From NCBI GenBank assembly GCA_963701675.1, contig OY969623.1, forward strand, positions 8,618,001 through 8,682,000: DNA of 64,000 nt, read 5' to 3'. The number at the start of each line of letters is the position of its first letter. The first letter of the stretch is position 1. The notes under the pieces were generated by a model. The model searched no databases. It saw nothing but the letters and a program-made list of their open reading frames with translations, and was not told the DNA's origin. This stretch comes from G963701675 sp963701675 (GTDB taxonomy: Bacteria > Planctomycetota > Planctomycetia > Gemmatales > Gemmataceae). This document shows, one piece after another, positions 1 to 7,636 of this stretch. The position numbers and the translations under genes are program-made.

Positions 1-551
1 GATTCTGAATTCTGAATTCTGAATTCTGAATTCTGCTTCCTCACCATTCCAATCATCGCATTCGCCGCATTCGTGAGCACGGTCCGGCTGATGCGATTCA
101 AGCCGGAGATATCGACGACGGAGTGCATCATCATGATGTCGCGGACGCCGACGTAGGGCCGAACCTGCCCGCTGGCCAGCGTGCTGACCATGAGCTTGGG
201 AATTCCGAAGGGCAGGGCACGCATGGCTGCCGTTCCGATGGTGGTGCCGGCCGAGCCGCCAAGAGAAATGATGCCGTCGATTTGGTCCTGCCGTTGCCGC
301 ACCATCTTTGCGGCGCCGTCTGCGGCCGCGGCGATGGCCTTGCCGCGATCGCTTGCTTTCTGAAGAGCGGCAACCGTGGTGCCGGCCGCGGCGTACAACT
401 CGTGTCGGGTGATGTCCGCCGCAAAGTGTGGATCGCCGAGAACGCCGGCGTCAATCACGATGGTGCGAATACCGGCGGCGTGAAGTTGGTCCCGGACGAA
501 GGCGTATTCCGCGCCTTTGGTGTCTAGGGTGCCGATGAGGACTACGGGCAT
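1..551 (-). CDS. Tm-1-like ATP-binding (UPF0261) protein, N-terminal part
   Basis: The first 183 residues are present and the gene continues past the left edge. The opening MPVVLIGTLDTKGAEYAFV, the SLGGSAGT glycine-rich loop and the VSTLASGQVRPYVG segment are typical of the UPF0261/Tm-1 N-terminal domain, whose plant member binds ATP and blocks tobamovirus replication. The bacterial role is unclear. AGAGGGA lies just before the ATG at 551. The gene is divergent from the PEP-hydrolase-family barrel gene at 742; the two domains are commonly adjacent or fused, which supports a joint role. Oddity: after the RISRTVLTNAANAMIGMV segment the frame runs into a heptamer array that codes for a low-complexity linker. 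Family members are about 400 residues, so over half is outside the window. Confidence 0.85.
   Translation of the reverse strand, partial: MPVVLIGTLDTKGAEYAFVRDQLHAAGIRTIVIDAGVLGDPHFAADITRHELYAAAGTTVAALQKASDRGKAIAAAADGAAKMVRQRQDQIDGIISLGGSAGTTIGTAAMRALPFGIPKLMVSTLASGQVRPYVGVRDIMMMHSVVDISGLNRISRTVLTNAANAMIGMVRKQNSEFRIQNSE
2..35. repeat. Heptamer tandem array (ATTCTGA), about 4.9 copies
   Basis: Four complete ATTCTGA units and a partial fifth run to the left edge of the window, so the true length is unknown. The array lies inside the reading frame of the UPF0261-type gene on the minus strand. There the unit reads TCAGAAT and codes for the repeating peptide S-E-F-R-I-Q-N without stops. Seven is not a multiple of three, so a change of one copy would shift the frame. 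Confidence 0.9.
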
Positions 552-624
552 GATTTCCCTCTGCGAGCTTGACGCAACGCATGATGCCACGCCGAGCGGC
601 CAGCGTTCAAGACGAACCTATTAT

Positions 625-702
625 GGCGAGCCGAGGTGCGTAAGCACCCGAGTTCGACCGACGCACGGGTCGCACCCGGTTGCTTACGCAACTCGGCTCG
701 CC
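625..702. repeat. Imperfect inverted repeat, REP-like
   Basis: GGCGAGCCGAGGTGCGTAAG at 625-644 pairs with the reverse complement of the right arm ending at 702, with about one mismatch over 23 bases. About 30 bases separate the arms. It sits in the divergent spacer between the UPF0261 gene and the barrel gene, where it could fold as a long hairpin. It looks like a dispersed extragenic palindrome rather than a terminator, because no T-run follows. Confidence 0.75.
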
Positions 703-741
703 GTGACAATGACGCCGGCACGGGCTACAATCGCCATCGCG

Positions 742-1584
742 ATGAACTCGATACTCACTCGTGAGCAATGCCTCCAACGCCTAAGGGCACAAGTAGCCGC
801 CGGGAAACCCATCATTGGTTGCGGCGCCGGCACCGGCTTAAGCGCCAAGTGTGCCGAAGCCGGCGGGGCCGATCTGATCATCATCTACAATTCCGGCCGT
901 TTCCGCATGGCGGGCCGAGGAAGTCTCAGCGGGCTCATGCCGTACGGCGATGCGAATCAGATCGTCATGGACATGGCGCGCGAGGTCTTGCCGATCGTGC
1001 AACAAACGTCGGTTCTGGCCGGTGTGTGCGGCACCGATCCGTTTCGGTCCATGTCACGATTCTTGCGCGACATCCGCGAGGCCGGCTTCAGCGGCGTCCA
1101 GAACTTTCCAACGGTCGGCCTGATCGACGGAACGTTTCGCCAGAACCTTGAAGAAACAGGAATGGGTTTTGATCTCGAAGTCGACATGATCCGCGAAGCC
1201 CGTGCGCTCGACTTGCTCACCTGTCCGTATGTGTTCACCGAAGACGAAGCCCGAGCCATGGCCAAGGCGGGCGCGGATGTGCTTATCCCTCACATGGGCT
1301 TGACCACCAAGGGTACCATCGGGGCGCGCACGGCCATGACACTCGAACAGGCGGCGGCGCGAGTTCAGCTGCTGCACGATTCCGCCAAGTCCGTCAACTC
1401 CGACATCCTCGTCTTATGTCACGGCGGCCCCATCTCCGAACCGCAAGACGCTGCGTACATCATGGCGCACACACGTGGCATCGTCGGCTTCTTCGGCGCG
1501 TCCAGTATTGAGCGCCTGCCGACGGAAGTCGCCATCACGGATTGCGTGCGCAGATTCAAGGGAATCAACCCGTCAAAAGCGTGA
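742..1584 (+). CDS. Phosphoenolpyruvate hydrolase family TIM-barrel protein
   Basis: The 280-residue protein starts MNSILTREQCLQRLRAQV and carries the barrel features of this family: IIGCGAGTGLSAKCAEAGGA, LIIIYNSGRFRMAGRGSLSG, GVQNFPTVGLIDG and LVLCHGGPISEP. The family is named for similarity to PEP mutase/hydrolase enzymes and is found with Tm-1-like domains, here the divergent neighbour at 551. The frame stays open upstream, but that stretch crosses the inverted repeat at 625-702, so I place the start at the ATG at 742. TACAAT at 725-730 is a possible -10 element close to the start. The substrate cannot be told from sequence. Confidence 0.85.
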   Translation: MNSILTREQCLQRLRAQVAAGKPIIGCGAGTGLSAKCAEAGGADLIIIYNSGRFRMAGRGSLSGLMPYGDANQIVMDMAREVLPIVQQTSVLAGVCGTDPFRSMSRFLRDIREAGFSGVQNFPTVGLIDGTFRQNLEETGMGFDLEVDMIREARALDLLTCPYVFTEDEARAMAKAGADVLIPHMGLTTKGTIGARTAMTLEQAAARVQLLHDSAKSVNSDILVLCHGGPISEPQDAAYIMAHTRGIVGFFGASSIERLPTEVAITDCVRRFKGINPSKA

Positions 1585-1604
1585 GGGCGGGAGTGGCGTC
1601 TACG

Positions 1605-2587
1605 TCAAAACTCTGCCGCTAAGAACCGGCCCACTTCCTGTTTCCATTGCCCCGGAACGGCCCTGAAGTATGGATAGTGGCCGACGCCGTCGAACGCGTG
1701 AAGTCGTTTCTTGCCCTTCAACTGTGCAAACACGGCATCGGCTTCCTTGCGCGTCACACGTTCATCATCGTTGCCGTGAAGGAGCAAAGTCGGGCAGGTA
1801 ACGTGGGCGGCATACTCCACCGGATTGTGTTCGAAGCCGTTGAAGTCGTTCTGCACGCCGCCCCAAAACACCAGAATGTGAGCGAGCGGAAAACTCGGCA
1901 AACGCATCGAGTGAAATCGATTCGCGACCGTTGAAAGCAAGCGATCAAACGGACACTCCAGAATCAGCGCATCCGGCCGAACATCGCTGACGGCGACGGC
2001 ACGCAAGATCGCGGCGCTGCCCATGGATTGGCCGAAAAGAATGATCGGCCGAGAGGGCCAGCGTTGCCGCGCGTACTCGTACACGGCAACAACGTCATGC
2101 GATTCGAAAACGCCGATAGTAGTCTGATCGCCGTCGGAGCCGCCGCTACCGCGAAAGTCCGTCAGGATCACGTCGTAGCCAAGATCGTGAAGGGCCCGCG
2201 CCTCGCCCAGCAGAACGCTTTTGACGGCCGAGTACCCGTGGAACATTAGCACCACACCCTTCGGTTTCGGATGCTCAATGTGCCAGACTTCGATCCCGAA
2301 TCCATCCGCCGTCGTGAGTTTATGGGTCTGGTAAGTGAGTCCCACGGTGTCCGGTGCGACACCGTTCATCGGGCGCGGGATATTGACGCCGGTGATAAGT
2401 ACGCCGAGCTTATGCAGGACTGTTAAGTCCTCGGGATTCTGGTCCTATCGCCACCGCGCGTGAAGTGTGTCATCGCATACGCATGCATGTAGGCGACAGC
2501 GTTGACGGCGACAACTGCGAGAACGAAAAGTGTGGCGACGGTGAGCTTCTTGTGGATCCAACACCATCTAGCGAGTTTGCGTATCAT
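1605..2587 (-). CDS. Alpha/beta hydrolase with N-terminal membrane anchor, frameshifted
   Basis: The C-terminal frame (1605-2369) has the serine hydrolase elbow GQSMG, the HGYSAV oxyanion strand, an acid in LLLHGNDDERV and a late GVGHY histidine. Upstream, a second frame gives MIRKLARWCWIHKKLTVAT, a hydrophobic helix and YMHAYAMTHFTRGGDRTRIP, which is how members of this group begin. The missing link EDLTVLHKLGVLITGVNIP lies between them in the C-terminal frame. The two frames join only if one base is restored near 2431-2435, in or beside a CCC run. I therefore annotate one gene starting at the ATG at 2587; CTCAAGATG precedes it. It is an inner-membrane-anchored esterase or peptidase of unknown substrate. 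The frameshift may be real or an assembly error. Confidence 0.75.
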
Positions 2588-2674
2588 GAGACACATCTTG
2601 AGTAGCACGTTTGACAGGGATAGCGTACGCTTGCGACGAGGAATTGACATCGGATACCTGGCAGGCCCCTGCTC

Positions 2675-3391
2675 ATGATCGCGTCTCCAGCGAGACAATA
2701 CCGGCAAGTGTTTCCTGGCCGCCATGCGGTGCTGCCGGTAGTCCACGTTGATTCACTGGAGCAGGCCCAACGAAACGCGCGAATCGCACGTGAGGCGCGT
2801 GCGGATGGTGCTTTTCTGATCAACCACGGGATGGCGGACCAGGCGTTGCTCGATATCCATGCGGCCGTCGCGGACGCGCAGGTTGGGTGGTGGGTAGGTG
2901 TCAACTGCCTGGGGATGTCCCCCGGGCAAGTGTTCGCGACGGTTTCCGGCAAGGTCAGTGGAGTCTGGGTCGACAACGCCGGGATCGAGGAGGCCCAAGA
3001 ACAGCAACCCCACGCCGAGCGCGTGCTCGACGTCAGGGACGCCCGCGTTCCCGGCTGCCTCTACTTCGGCGGGGTTGCGTTCAAGTACCAGCGGCACGTC
3101 GAAGATCTGGAGGCGGCGTGCCGGGTCGCCGCGCGATACATGGACGTGGTCACGACGAGCGGTCCGGGCACGGGGCATGCAGCCGAGGTGGAGAAGATCC
3201 GGCGGATGAAGCGGGCTCTGGGCGGCACGCCGTTGGGAATCGCTAGCGGCATCACGCCAGAGAACGTCGACGACTACCTGCAGCATGCGGACTGCTTCCT
3301 GGTCGCGACCGGGATCAGCCGCAGTTTCACCGAGCTGGACCCGGGACGAGTGCTGGCACTGGTCCAGCGGGTTGCTGCGTTCGAGGGGTAA
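2675..3391 (+). CDS. BtpA/SgcQ-like TIM-barrel protein
   Basis: The 238-residue barrel-like protein includes VLPVVHVDSLEQA, GAFLINHGM, GWWVGVNCLG and the C-terminal phosphate-site-like segments GIASGITPENV and FLVATGISRSF. These fit the BtpA/SgcQ group, whose biochemical role is poorly known (photosystem I biogenesis in cyanobacteria, sugar-related loci elsewhere). Third codon positions look more G/C-rich than in the neighbours, and the protein resembles actinobacterial relatives, so transfer is possible; this is a visual judgement. The start overlaps the 5' part of the frameshifted hydrolase's open frame on the other strand but not its likely start. Another phosphate-binding barrel cannot be ruled out. 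Confidence 0.6.
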   Translation: MIASPARQYRQVFPGRHAVLPVVHVDSLEQAQRNARIAREARADGAFLINHGMADQALLDIHAAVADAQVGWWVGVNCLGMSPGQVFATVSGKVSGVWVDNAGIEEAQEQQPHAERVLDVRDARVPGCLYFGGVAFKYQRHVEDLEAACRVAARYMDVVTTSGPGTGHAAEVEKIRRMKRALGGTPLGIASGITPENVDDYLQHADCFLVATGISRSFTELDPGRVLALVQRVAAFEG

Positions 3392-3536
3392 TGAAGGCGT
3401 GCCGAGGCCGGCGAGCTGCGCTGCGCGGCCGAGCTTGTCAACGGCGTCGATTGCCACTTGATGGAGCGGATCAGATTTGTAAATGCCACGAGAAAGGATA
3501 CTCGTGTCGAGAAAGGTTGGACGGCCCTAACCCAAA

Positions 3537-3609
<73 letters not shown>

Positions 3610-3743
3610 GATTCATCCATCCAGAAGATAGGCTATCGCCCAAACTCCATTCTGTCAATCACGCCAGGCGCATAACCTGGACGTGGCTAGGCGGCAGACG
3701 GAAAATGCCTTAGACTTGTCGGGCGTGTTGGGAGGTGAACTTT

Positions 3744-4811
3744 TTGTCGGTAGATTCCCTGAACAGCGTTGGCAACGGCGACGAACTTGAGCCGAAAAAG
3801 TCGCGGCGCAAGGCCGTTCTTATCACGCTGTTCAAGTATGGACTTGGTTTCGCGCTCCTTGCGTACCTCATCTGGATGAACCAAGACGGTCTCGGCAAGC
3901 TTTCCCAAAAACCGCTCCATCCGCTCCCGTTTCTCATCGCCATGGGGATGATGCTGTCCGCGCTTGTGTTGACGTTTGTCCGTTGGTTCTTGTTGGTTCG
4001 TGCGGTCGACTTGCCGTTTACGGTGTTCAATGCGATTCGCCTGGGCTTCATGGGTTTTTTCTTAAGCACGTTTCTCCCCGGCTCGGTCGGGGGCGACATT
4101 GTCAAAGCGGCATTTATTGCGCGGGAGCAGAAGCGTCGGACGGTGGCGGTCTCTACCGTCGTCATCGACCGCGGGGCGGCGCTGTGGGCCTTGATTTGGT
4201 TTGTCGCGTTGCTCGGCGCTGCCTTCTGGGCATTTGGTTACTTCGCGGGACAATCGGATGCGCTCCAGAAGATTGTCACCTATGCATGGATCATCATTGG
4301 CGTGACGTTGGCCGTCTGGATTTCGCTCGGCTTCTTGCCCGAGTATCGCGCGGTTCGCTTCGCGGGACGCCTGCAGAAGATTCCGCGAGTCGGAGGCTCG
4401 ATGGTGGAGGCGTGGCGTGCGGTGTGGACCTACCGCAAACGGAGCAAGCGTTTCTGGTTCGCCATTCTTCTTTCATTGATCGGGCACATCGGTTTTGTAC
4501 TGACGTTCTACTTCGCTGCTCGAACGCTCTACGCGGCGGACCAAATACCGTCGGCCACAGCGCATTTCATGATCGTCCCGATTCTCATGGTGATCTACGC
4601 GATCCCCATCACCCCAGGCGGACTCGGCGTCGGCGAGGCGGCCGCCGGGGAATTGTATCGTATTATTGGCGCCGATCCGGAGTACGGCTTTTTCGCGGCG
4701 CTCGTCTATAGGGTGGTCATCTGGACGGTGGCGTTTCTCGGTTACCTGGTGTACATCCAAATGCGGCCGGCACAGGTCCAAGCAACTGAGAAACCGGGCA
4801 ATTCGGGTTAA
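3744..4811 (+). CDS. UPF0104 / lysylphosphatidylglycerol-synthase-type membrane protein
   Basis: The protein has about 355 residues and roughly eight membrane helices. It carries the family hallmark STFLPGSVGGDIVKA and the late PITPGGLGVGEAA motif. UPF0104 (YbhN/AglD-like) proteins form the flippase-like membrane half of lipid aminoacylases or stand alone, possibly moving or modifying envelope lipids. No catalytic aminoacyltransferase domain is present. A strong GGAGG at 3731-3735 overlaps a possible GTG start at 3735 but is ideally spaced for the TTG at 3744, so I choose TTG. No partner enzyme is adjacent. Confidence 0.8.
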   Translation: MSVDSLNSVGNGDELEPKKSRRKAVLITLFKYGLGFALLAYLIWMNQDGLGKLSQKPLHPLPFLIAMGMMLSALVLTFVRWFLLVRAVDLPFTVFNAIRLGFMGFFLSTFLPGSVGGDIVKAAFIAREQKRRTVAVSTVVIDRGAALWALIWFVALLGAAFWAFGYFAGQSDALQKIVTYAWIIIGVTLAVWISLGFLPEYRAVRFAGRLQKIPRVGGSMVEAWRAVWTYRKRSKRFWFAILLSLIGHIGFVLTFYFAARTLYAADQIPSATAHFMIVPILMVIYAIPITPGGLGVGEAAAGELYRIIGADPEYGFFAALVYRVVIWTVAFLGYLVYIQMRPAQVQATEKPGNSG

Positions 4812-4936
4812 CGTTGGCGTTTGCGTAGGCCGAGCAATTCGTTGGACCTTTTCCTTTTGTTACACTTCCCACGTTTGTACCGCCGATAAATGGTGAGGGC
4901 GCGGCTTCCACGCGCCGACACAGGGGGACGGCAGGG

Positions 4937-5887
4937 ATGTACGAGAGTCACTTCGGCCTTTGCAGCCGACCGTTTCGCGCCGGCCCCGATGCAAGTGCGT
5001 ACTTTCCCGCGACTTCCCATGAAGCAGCGATTCGGGCGCTGCAAGAGACCGTGCTACACGACGAAGGCCTTTGTCTCCTCTATGGCGACGCCGGTGTCGG
5101 AAAGACGTTGATTTGCCAATGCCTGCTGGAACGTCTTGGAAGTGACGTTAAAAGCGCCTATGTGACCCATTGCAACTTTACGACCGCGGCCGCCCTGCTT
5201 CAGGCCGTGCTGTTCGATCTTTCGCAACCGTACGAGGGCAAGACCGAACAAGAACTTCGCCTGGGTTTGGCTCAGGTACTGCTTCAGAATGTTTCCGACG
5301 GCCGGCGAACGGTCCTGGTCGTCGATGAAGCACACAACTTACCTGCGGTTTGTCTCGAAGAATTGCGGCTGCTCGTGAATCTCGAAGCGGGATCGCGACG
5401 GGCGGTGTGCATCGTGCTGTCGGCTCAGCCCGACATACTAACCACGCTCGAGAATCCATCACTGTCGGCCTTCAACCAACGCTTGGCACTTCGCGTTCAC
5501 CTGGAATCGTTCACCGACAGAGAAGCCGCAGAGTGCCTTTGGCATCAACTGCGGGTTGCGGGCGCCGGCGACCGAGAGCTGTTCACGGAAGAAGCAGTGG
5601 AAATCATCGCTGCGGTCTGCAGGGGTGTGCCTCGGACGTTAGGGAAACTGGCTCAACAGGCAATGATGTTGGCCCATGACGCCGGCTGCAACGTGGTCGA
5701 TGTTGAAGCCGTTACCGAGGCCCAATCGATGCTCGAAATCGAGACACCCGAAGTCGTGGCAAATCCGGGTTTCCCAGCACTGGTGGCGGATGCCGGCGAT
5801 GATTCGACGGTAACCGCAACGCCGCCGCGCCGGAAGGGCCGGCGGCGCTCGGTGAAAGCCACTGAGCGCAAACGTCGGTCCGCATAG
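4937..5887 (+). CDS. ExeA/GspA-like AAA ATPase
   Basis: The 316-residue protein starts MYESHFGLCSRPFRAGPDAS, the usual opening of ExeA/MshM-type ATPases. Walker A GDAGVGKT is at residues 50-57 and Walker B VLVVDEAH ends near residue 133, followed by a sensor region and an Arg/Lys-rich tail. In exopolysaccharide (XrtA/PEP-CTERM-type) loci this ATPase is typically followed by a BY-kinase, and here the next gene is BY-kinase-like, which supports an export role. The C-terminal peptidoglycan-binding domain of true ExeA is absent. An export-linked cytoplasmic ATPase is the best call. Confidence 0.8.
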   Translation: MYESHFGLCSRPFRAGPDASAYFPATSHEAAIRALQETVLHDEGLCLLYGDAGVGKTLICQCLLERLGSDVKSAYVTHCNFTTAAALLQAVLFDLSQPYEGKTEQELRLGLAQVLLQNVSDGRRTVLVVDEAHNLPAVCLEELRLLVNLEAGSRRAVCIVLSAQPDILTTLENPSLSAFNQRLALRVHLESFTDREAAECLWHQLRVAGAGDRELFTEEAVEIIAAVCRGVPRTLGKLAQQAMMLAHDAGCNVVDVEAVTEAQSMLEIETPEVVANPGFPALVADAGDDSTVTATPPRRKGRRRSVKATERKRRSA

Positions 5888-5916
5888 ATTTCGACGATAG
5901 ACATTGAGGCGAGGAC

Positions 5917-6849
5917 GTGCCGATGGGAAGGATTTTGGAGATTCTCAGCCGCCCGATTTCGCGGCAGGCAACGGCGATGCCGGCCAGCCGTGCGCCCTCG
6001 GTCGAAGCCCATCCCGAAACCGAGATTCCTTACATCGAGGTTGGCGGTCCACGGCGCGAAATCGACGCATCGCCATCCGTTCGAGCGGCAGCCCATCGAA
6101 TTCCTAACGGAAACGCGGCTCCGCCGGCAGAGACGCCGTCGGCCGACACATCCCACGCCATGGCGGGGATTGCATACAAACCGAATTCGGCTGATGCAAA
6201 ACTCGGGCCGGCATCAAGTCGGTTCGCGCCGCAACTCATTGCGTTTCATGAACCCCATCACCCCGTCAGCGAACAATACCGAGCGGTCCTTAGCGGCATG
6301 ACGACGCGGCGTCTGGGCAAGGATGCACCGATTCATCTGCTGGTGTCGCCGATTTCGGGCGTTGGCGCCACCACCGCGGCACTCAACCTGGCGATCAGTC
6401 GTGCGGCCTACGCCGAAGGGCGGAGTTTGGTGATCGACGGCAACCTCCGCCGACCGGCCATCACGGCACGTCTCGGTCTCGAGGCGAGTCCCGGGCTTCG
6501 CGAAGTCACTCGTCAAACCGTTCCGCTCAGTCGGGCGCTTCAAGAGTCCGGCCAACCTGGGCTGTGGGTTCTCGGCGCCGGCGAGCCTGTTGTTGCCGGG
6601 ACACCGTGGCCGATGGCCGAGGCATTACACACGGTTCTCAACCAACTGCGCAGTCATTTCGATTGGATCCTGGTCGACGGTCCGTCGTGGGACGGCGGGC
6701 CGGAGATGGTCTCCTGGGCTGCGGCGGCCGACGCCATTTTCCTGGTCGTGCGGCCGGACATGGTGGCGACCCCGGTCGTTCACGAATTAGCGAAACTCAT
6801 TCCTCCGCTCGGCACTCATCTCGGCGGGTACATTGTGACCCAGCGCTAA
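5917..6849 (+). CDS. BY-kinase-like (CpsD/CapB) P-loop protein with defective Walker A
   Basis: The C-terminal 200 residues follow the bacterial tyrosine-kinase/ParA fold: a P-loop region SPISGVGATTAALNLA, Walker A' LVIDGNLRRP and Walker B-like WILVDGPS. The invariant P-loop lysine is replaced by alanine (A151), and the usual Asp in the A' motif is Gly-Asn. The N-terminal 110 residues are low in conserved features, and there is no clear C-terminal tyrosine cluster. Catalysis therefore looks unlikely; a scaffold or regulator for the ExeA-like ATPase 29 nt upstream is more plausible. The start is GTG at 5917 or ATG at 5923. The downstream FHA gene begins 20 nt after the stop, so co-transcription is likely. 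Confidence 0.75.
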   Translation: MPMGRILEILSRPISRQATAMPASRAPSVEAHPETEIPYIEVGGPRREIDASPSVRAAAHRIPNGNAAPPAETPSADTSHAMAGIAYKPNSADAKLGPASSRFAPQLIAFHEPHHPVSEQYRAVLSGMTTRRLGKDAPIHLLVSPISGVGATTAALNLAISRAAYAEGRSLVIDGNLRRPAITARLGLEASPGLREVTRQTVPLSRALQESGQPGLWVLGAGEPVVAGTPWPMAEALHTVLNQLRSHFDWILVDGPSWDGGPEMVSWAAAADAIFLVVRPDMVATPVVHELAKLIPPLGTHLGGYIVTQR

Positions 6850-6869
6850 CCGCCTGTGCATGTGCTATC

Positions 6870-7346
6870 ATGTCTGGCATGCGTGCCCAACTCATACCTG
6901 TCGACGGCGGTGAAGCGGTCGATGTCTCGCGCGATCTCACTTTAGTCGGTCGCAAAGAAGATTGTGACTTGCGTTTGGATCACAAGAGCGTGTCCAAGAT
7001 GCATTGCATCCTGGTCAAGACCGATGGACTTCTGATGCTTCGGGACCTCGGAAGCACCAACGGAACGCGCGTGAACGGCCAACGGGTTCGCCGCGCTGCA
7101 CTCTTGCCGAACGATCAAGTCGCGTTCGCCAACTTCAAGTTCAAGGTTTTTTTGGGTCCTGATCTGCCTGCAAGCGAAGGCGAAGGCCGTACGCAACATC
7201 TCAGTCCGGAAGAAATCGCGCGCGTTATGCGAAAACAGGAATATGCCGAACGCGACGACCAACCTCCCAAACCAGTCGCGGAGCCGTTGCCGCCGAACCG
7301 TCTGCCGGACGTTTACCCTGATAGCGGCAAACACGCCGCCCAGTAG
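6870..7346 (+). CDS. FHA domain protein
   Basis: The 158-residue protein is an FHA phosphothreonine-binding domain with the core GRKEDCDLRL, SVSKMHC and LGSTNGTRVNG, plus a charged, proline-rich tail. It follows the BY-kinase-like gene by 20 nt and may read phosphorylation states in the same export module; this is inference. Two in-frame ATGs (6870 and 6879) are possible. No strong ribosome binding site is visible. Confidence 0.85.
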   Translation: MSGMRAQLIPVDGGEAVDVSRDLTLVGRKEDCDLRLDHKSVSKMHCILVKTDGLLMLRDLGSTNGTRVNGQRVRRAALLPNDQVAFANFKFKVFLGPDLPASEGEGRTQHLSPEEIARVMRKQEYAERDDQPPKPVAEPLPPNRLPDVYPDSGKHAAQ

Positions 7347-7402
7347 ACGGTGTCACACAACACAGGCTGTAGTTATTGGGGCGGAATGCCGAACATCTCT
7401 AG

Positions 7403-7449
7403 GTTGCCGCTTGCGGCGAAGCGCCCCACGCCTGGCCGCAAGCGGCAAC
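7403..7449. repeat. Perfect 15-bp inverted repeat
   Basis: GTTGCCGCTTGCGGC at 7403-7417 is exactly inverted at 7435-7449, with a 17-nt loop. It lies in the 290-bp spacer between the FHA gene and enolase and may stop or stabilise the upstream transcript; no T-run follows. A second pair, CAGGGACCCC at 7452-7461 and GGGGTCCCTG at 7551-7560, sits in the same spacer, and GACCCC-GCC-GGGGTC (7542-7556) can form its own small hairpin. Nothing else was recognised in the spacer. Confidence 0.7.
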
Positions 7450-7636
7450 ATCAGGGACCCCGGCACGAGTAGCATCCCGCGACCGCGTCGTTACGAGCTT
7501 TTCTTCCGCTACAGACGTTACACCCGAACGGTCCATGCGACGACCCCGCCGGGGTCCCTGTGTTTACCTTGAAAGCCTTCCCGCCCGACGTATCAAATCT
7601 TGGTCACTCAACGCTTCCCCTAATCCCAAGAGCTCC

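Noticed and set aside
1475..1666. Small ORF overlapping the end of the barrel gene
   Set aside because: Low-complexity, out-of-frame shadow without a start signal.
2753..3457. 234-codon minus-strand frame opposite the BtpA-like gene
   Set aside because: GC-rich genes leave long antisense frames; no motif and poor start context.
5917..6849. Active chromosome-partitioning ParA
   Set aside because: Order of motifs and neighbour genes match BY-kinases, and the P-loop lysine is missing.
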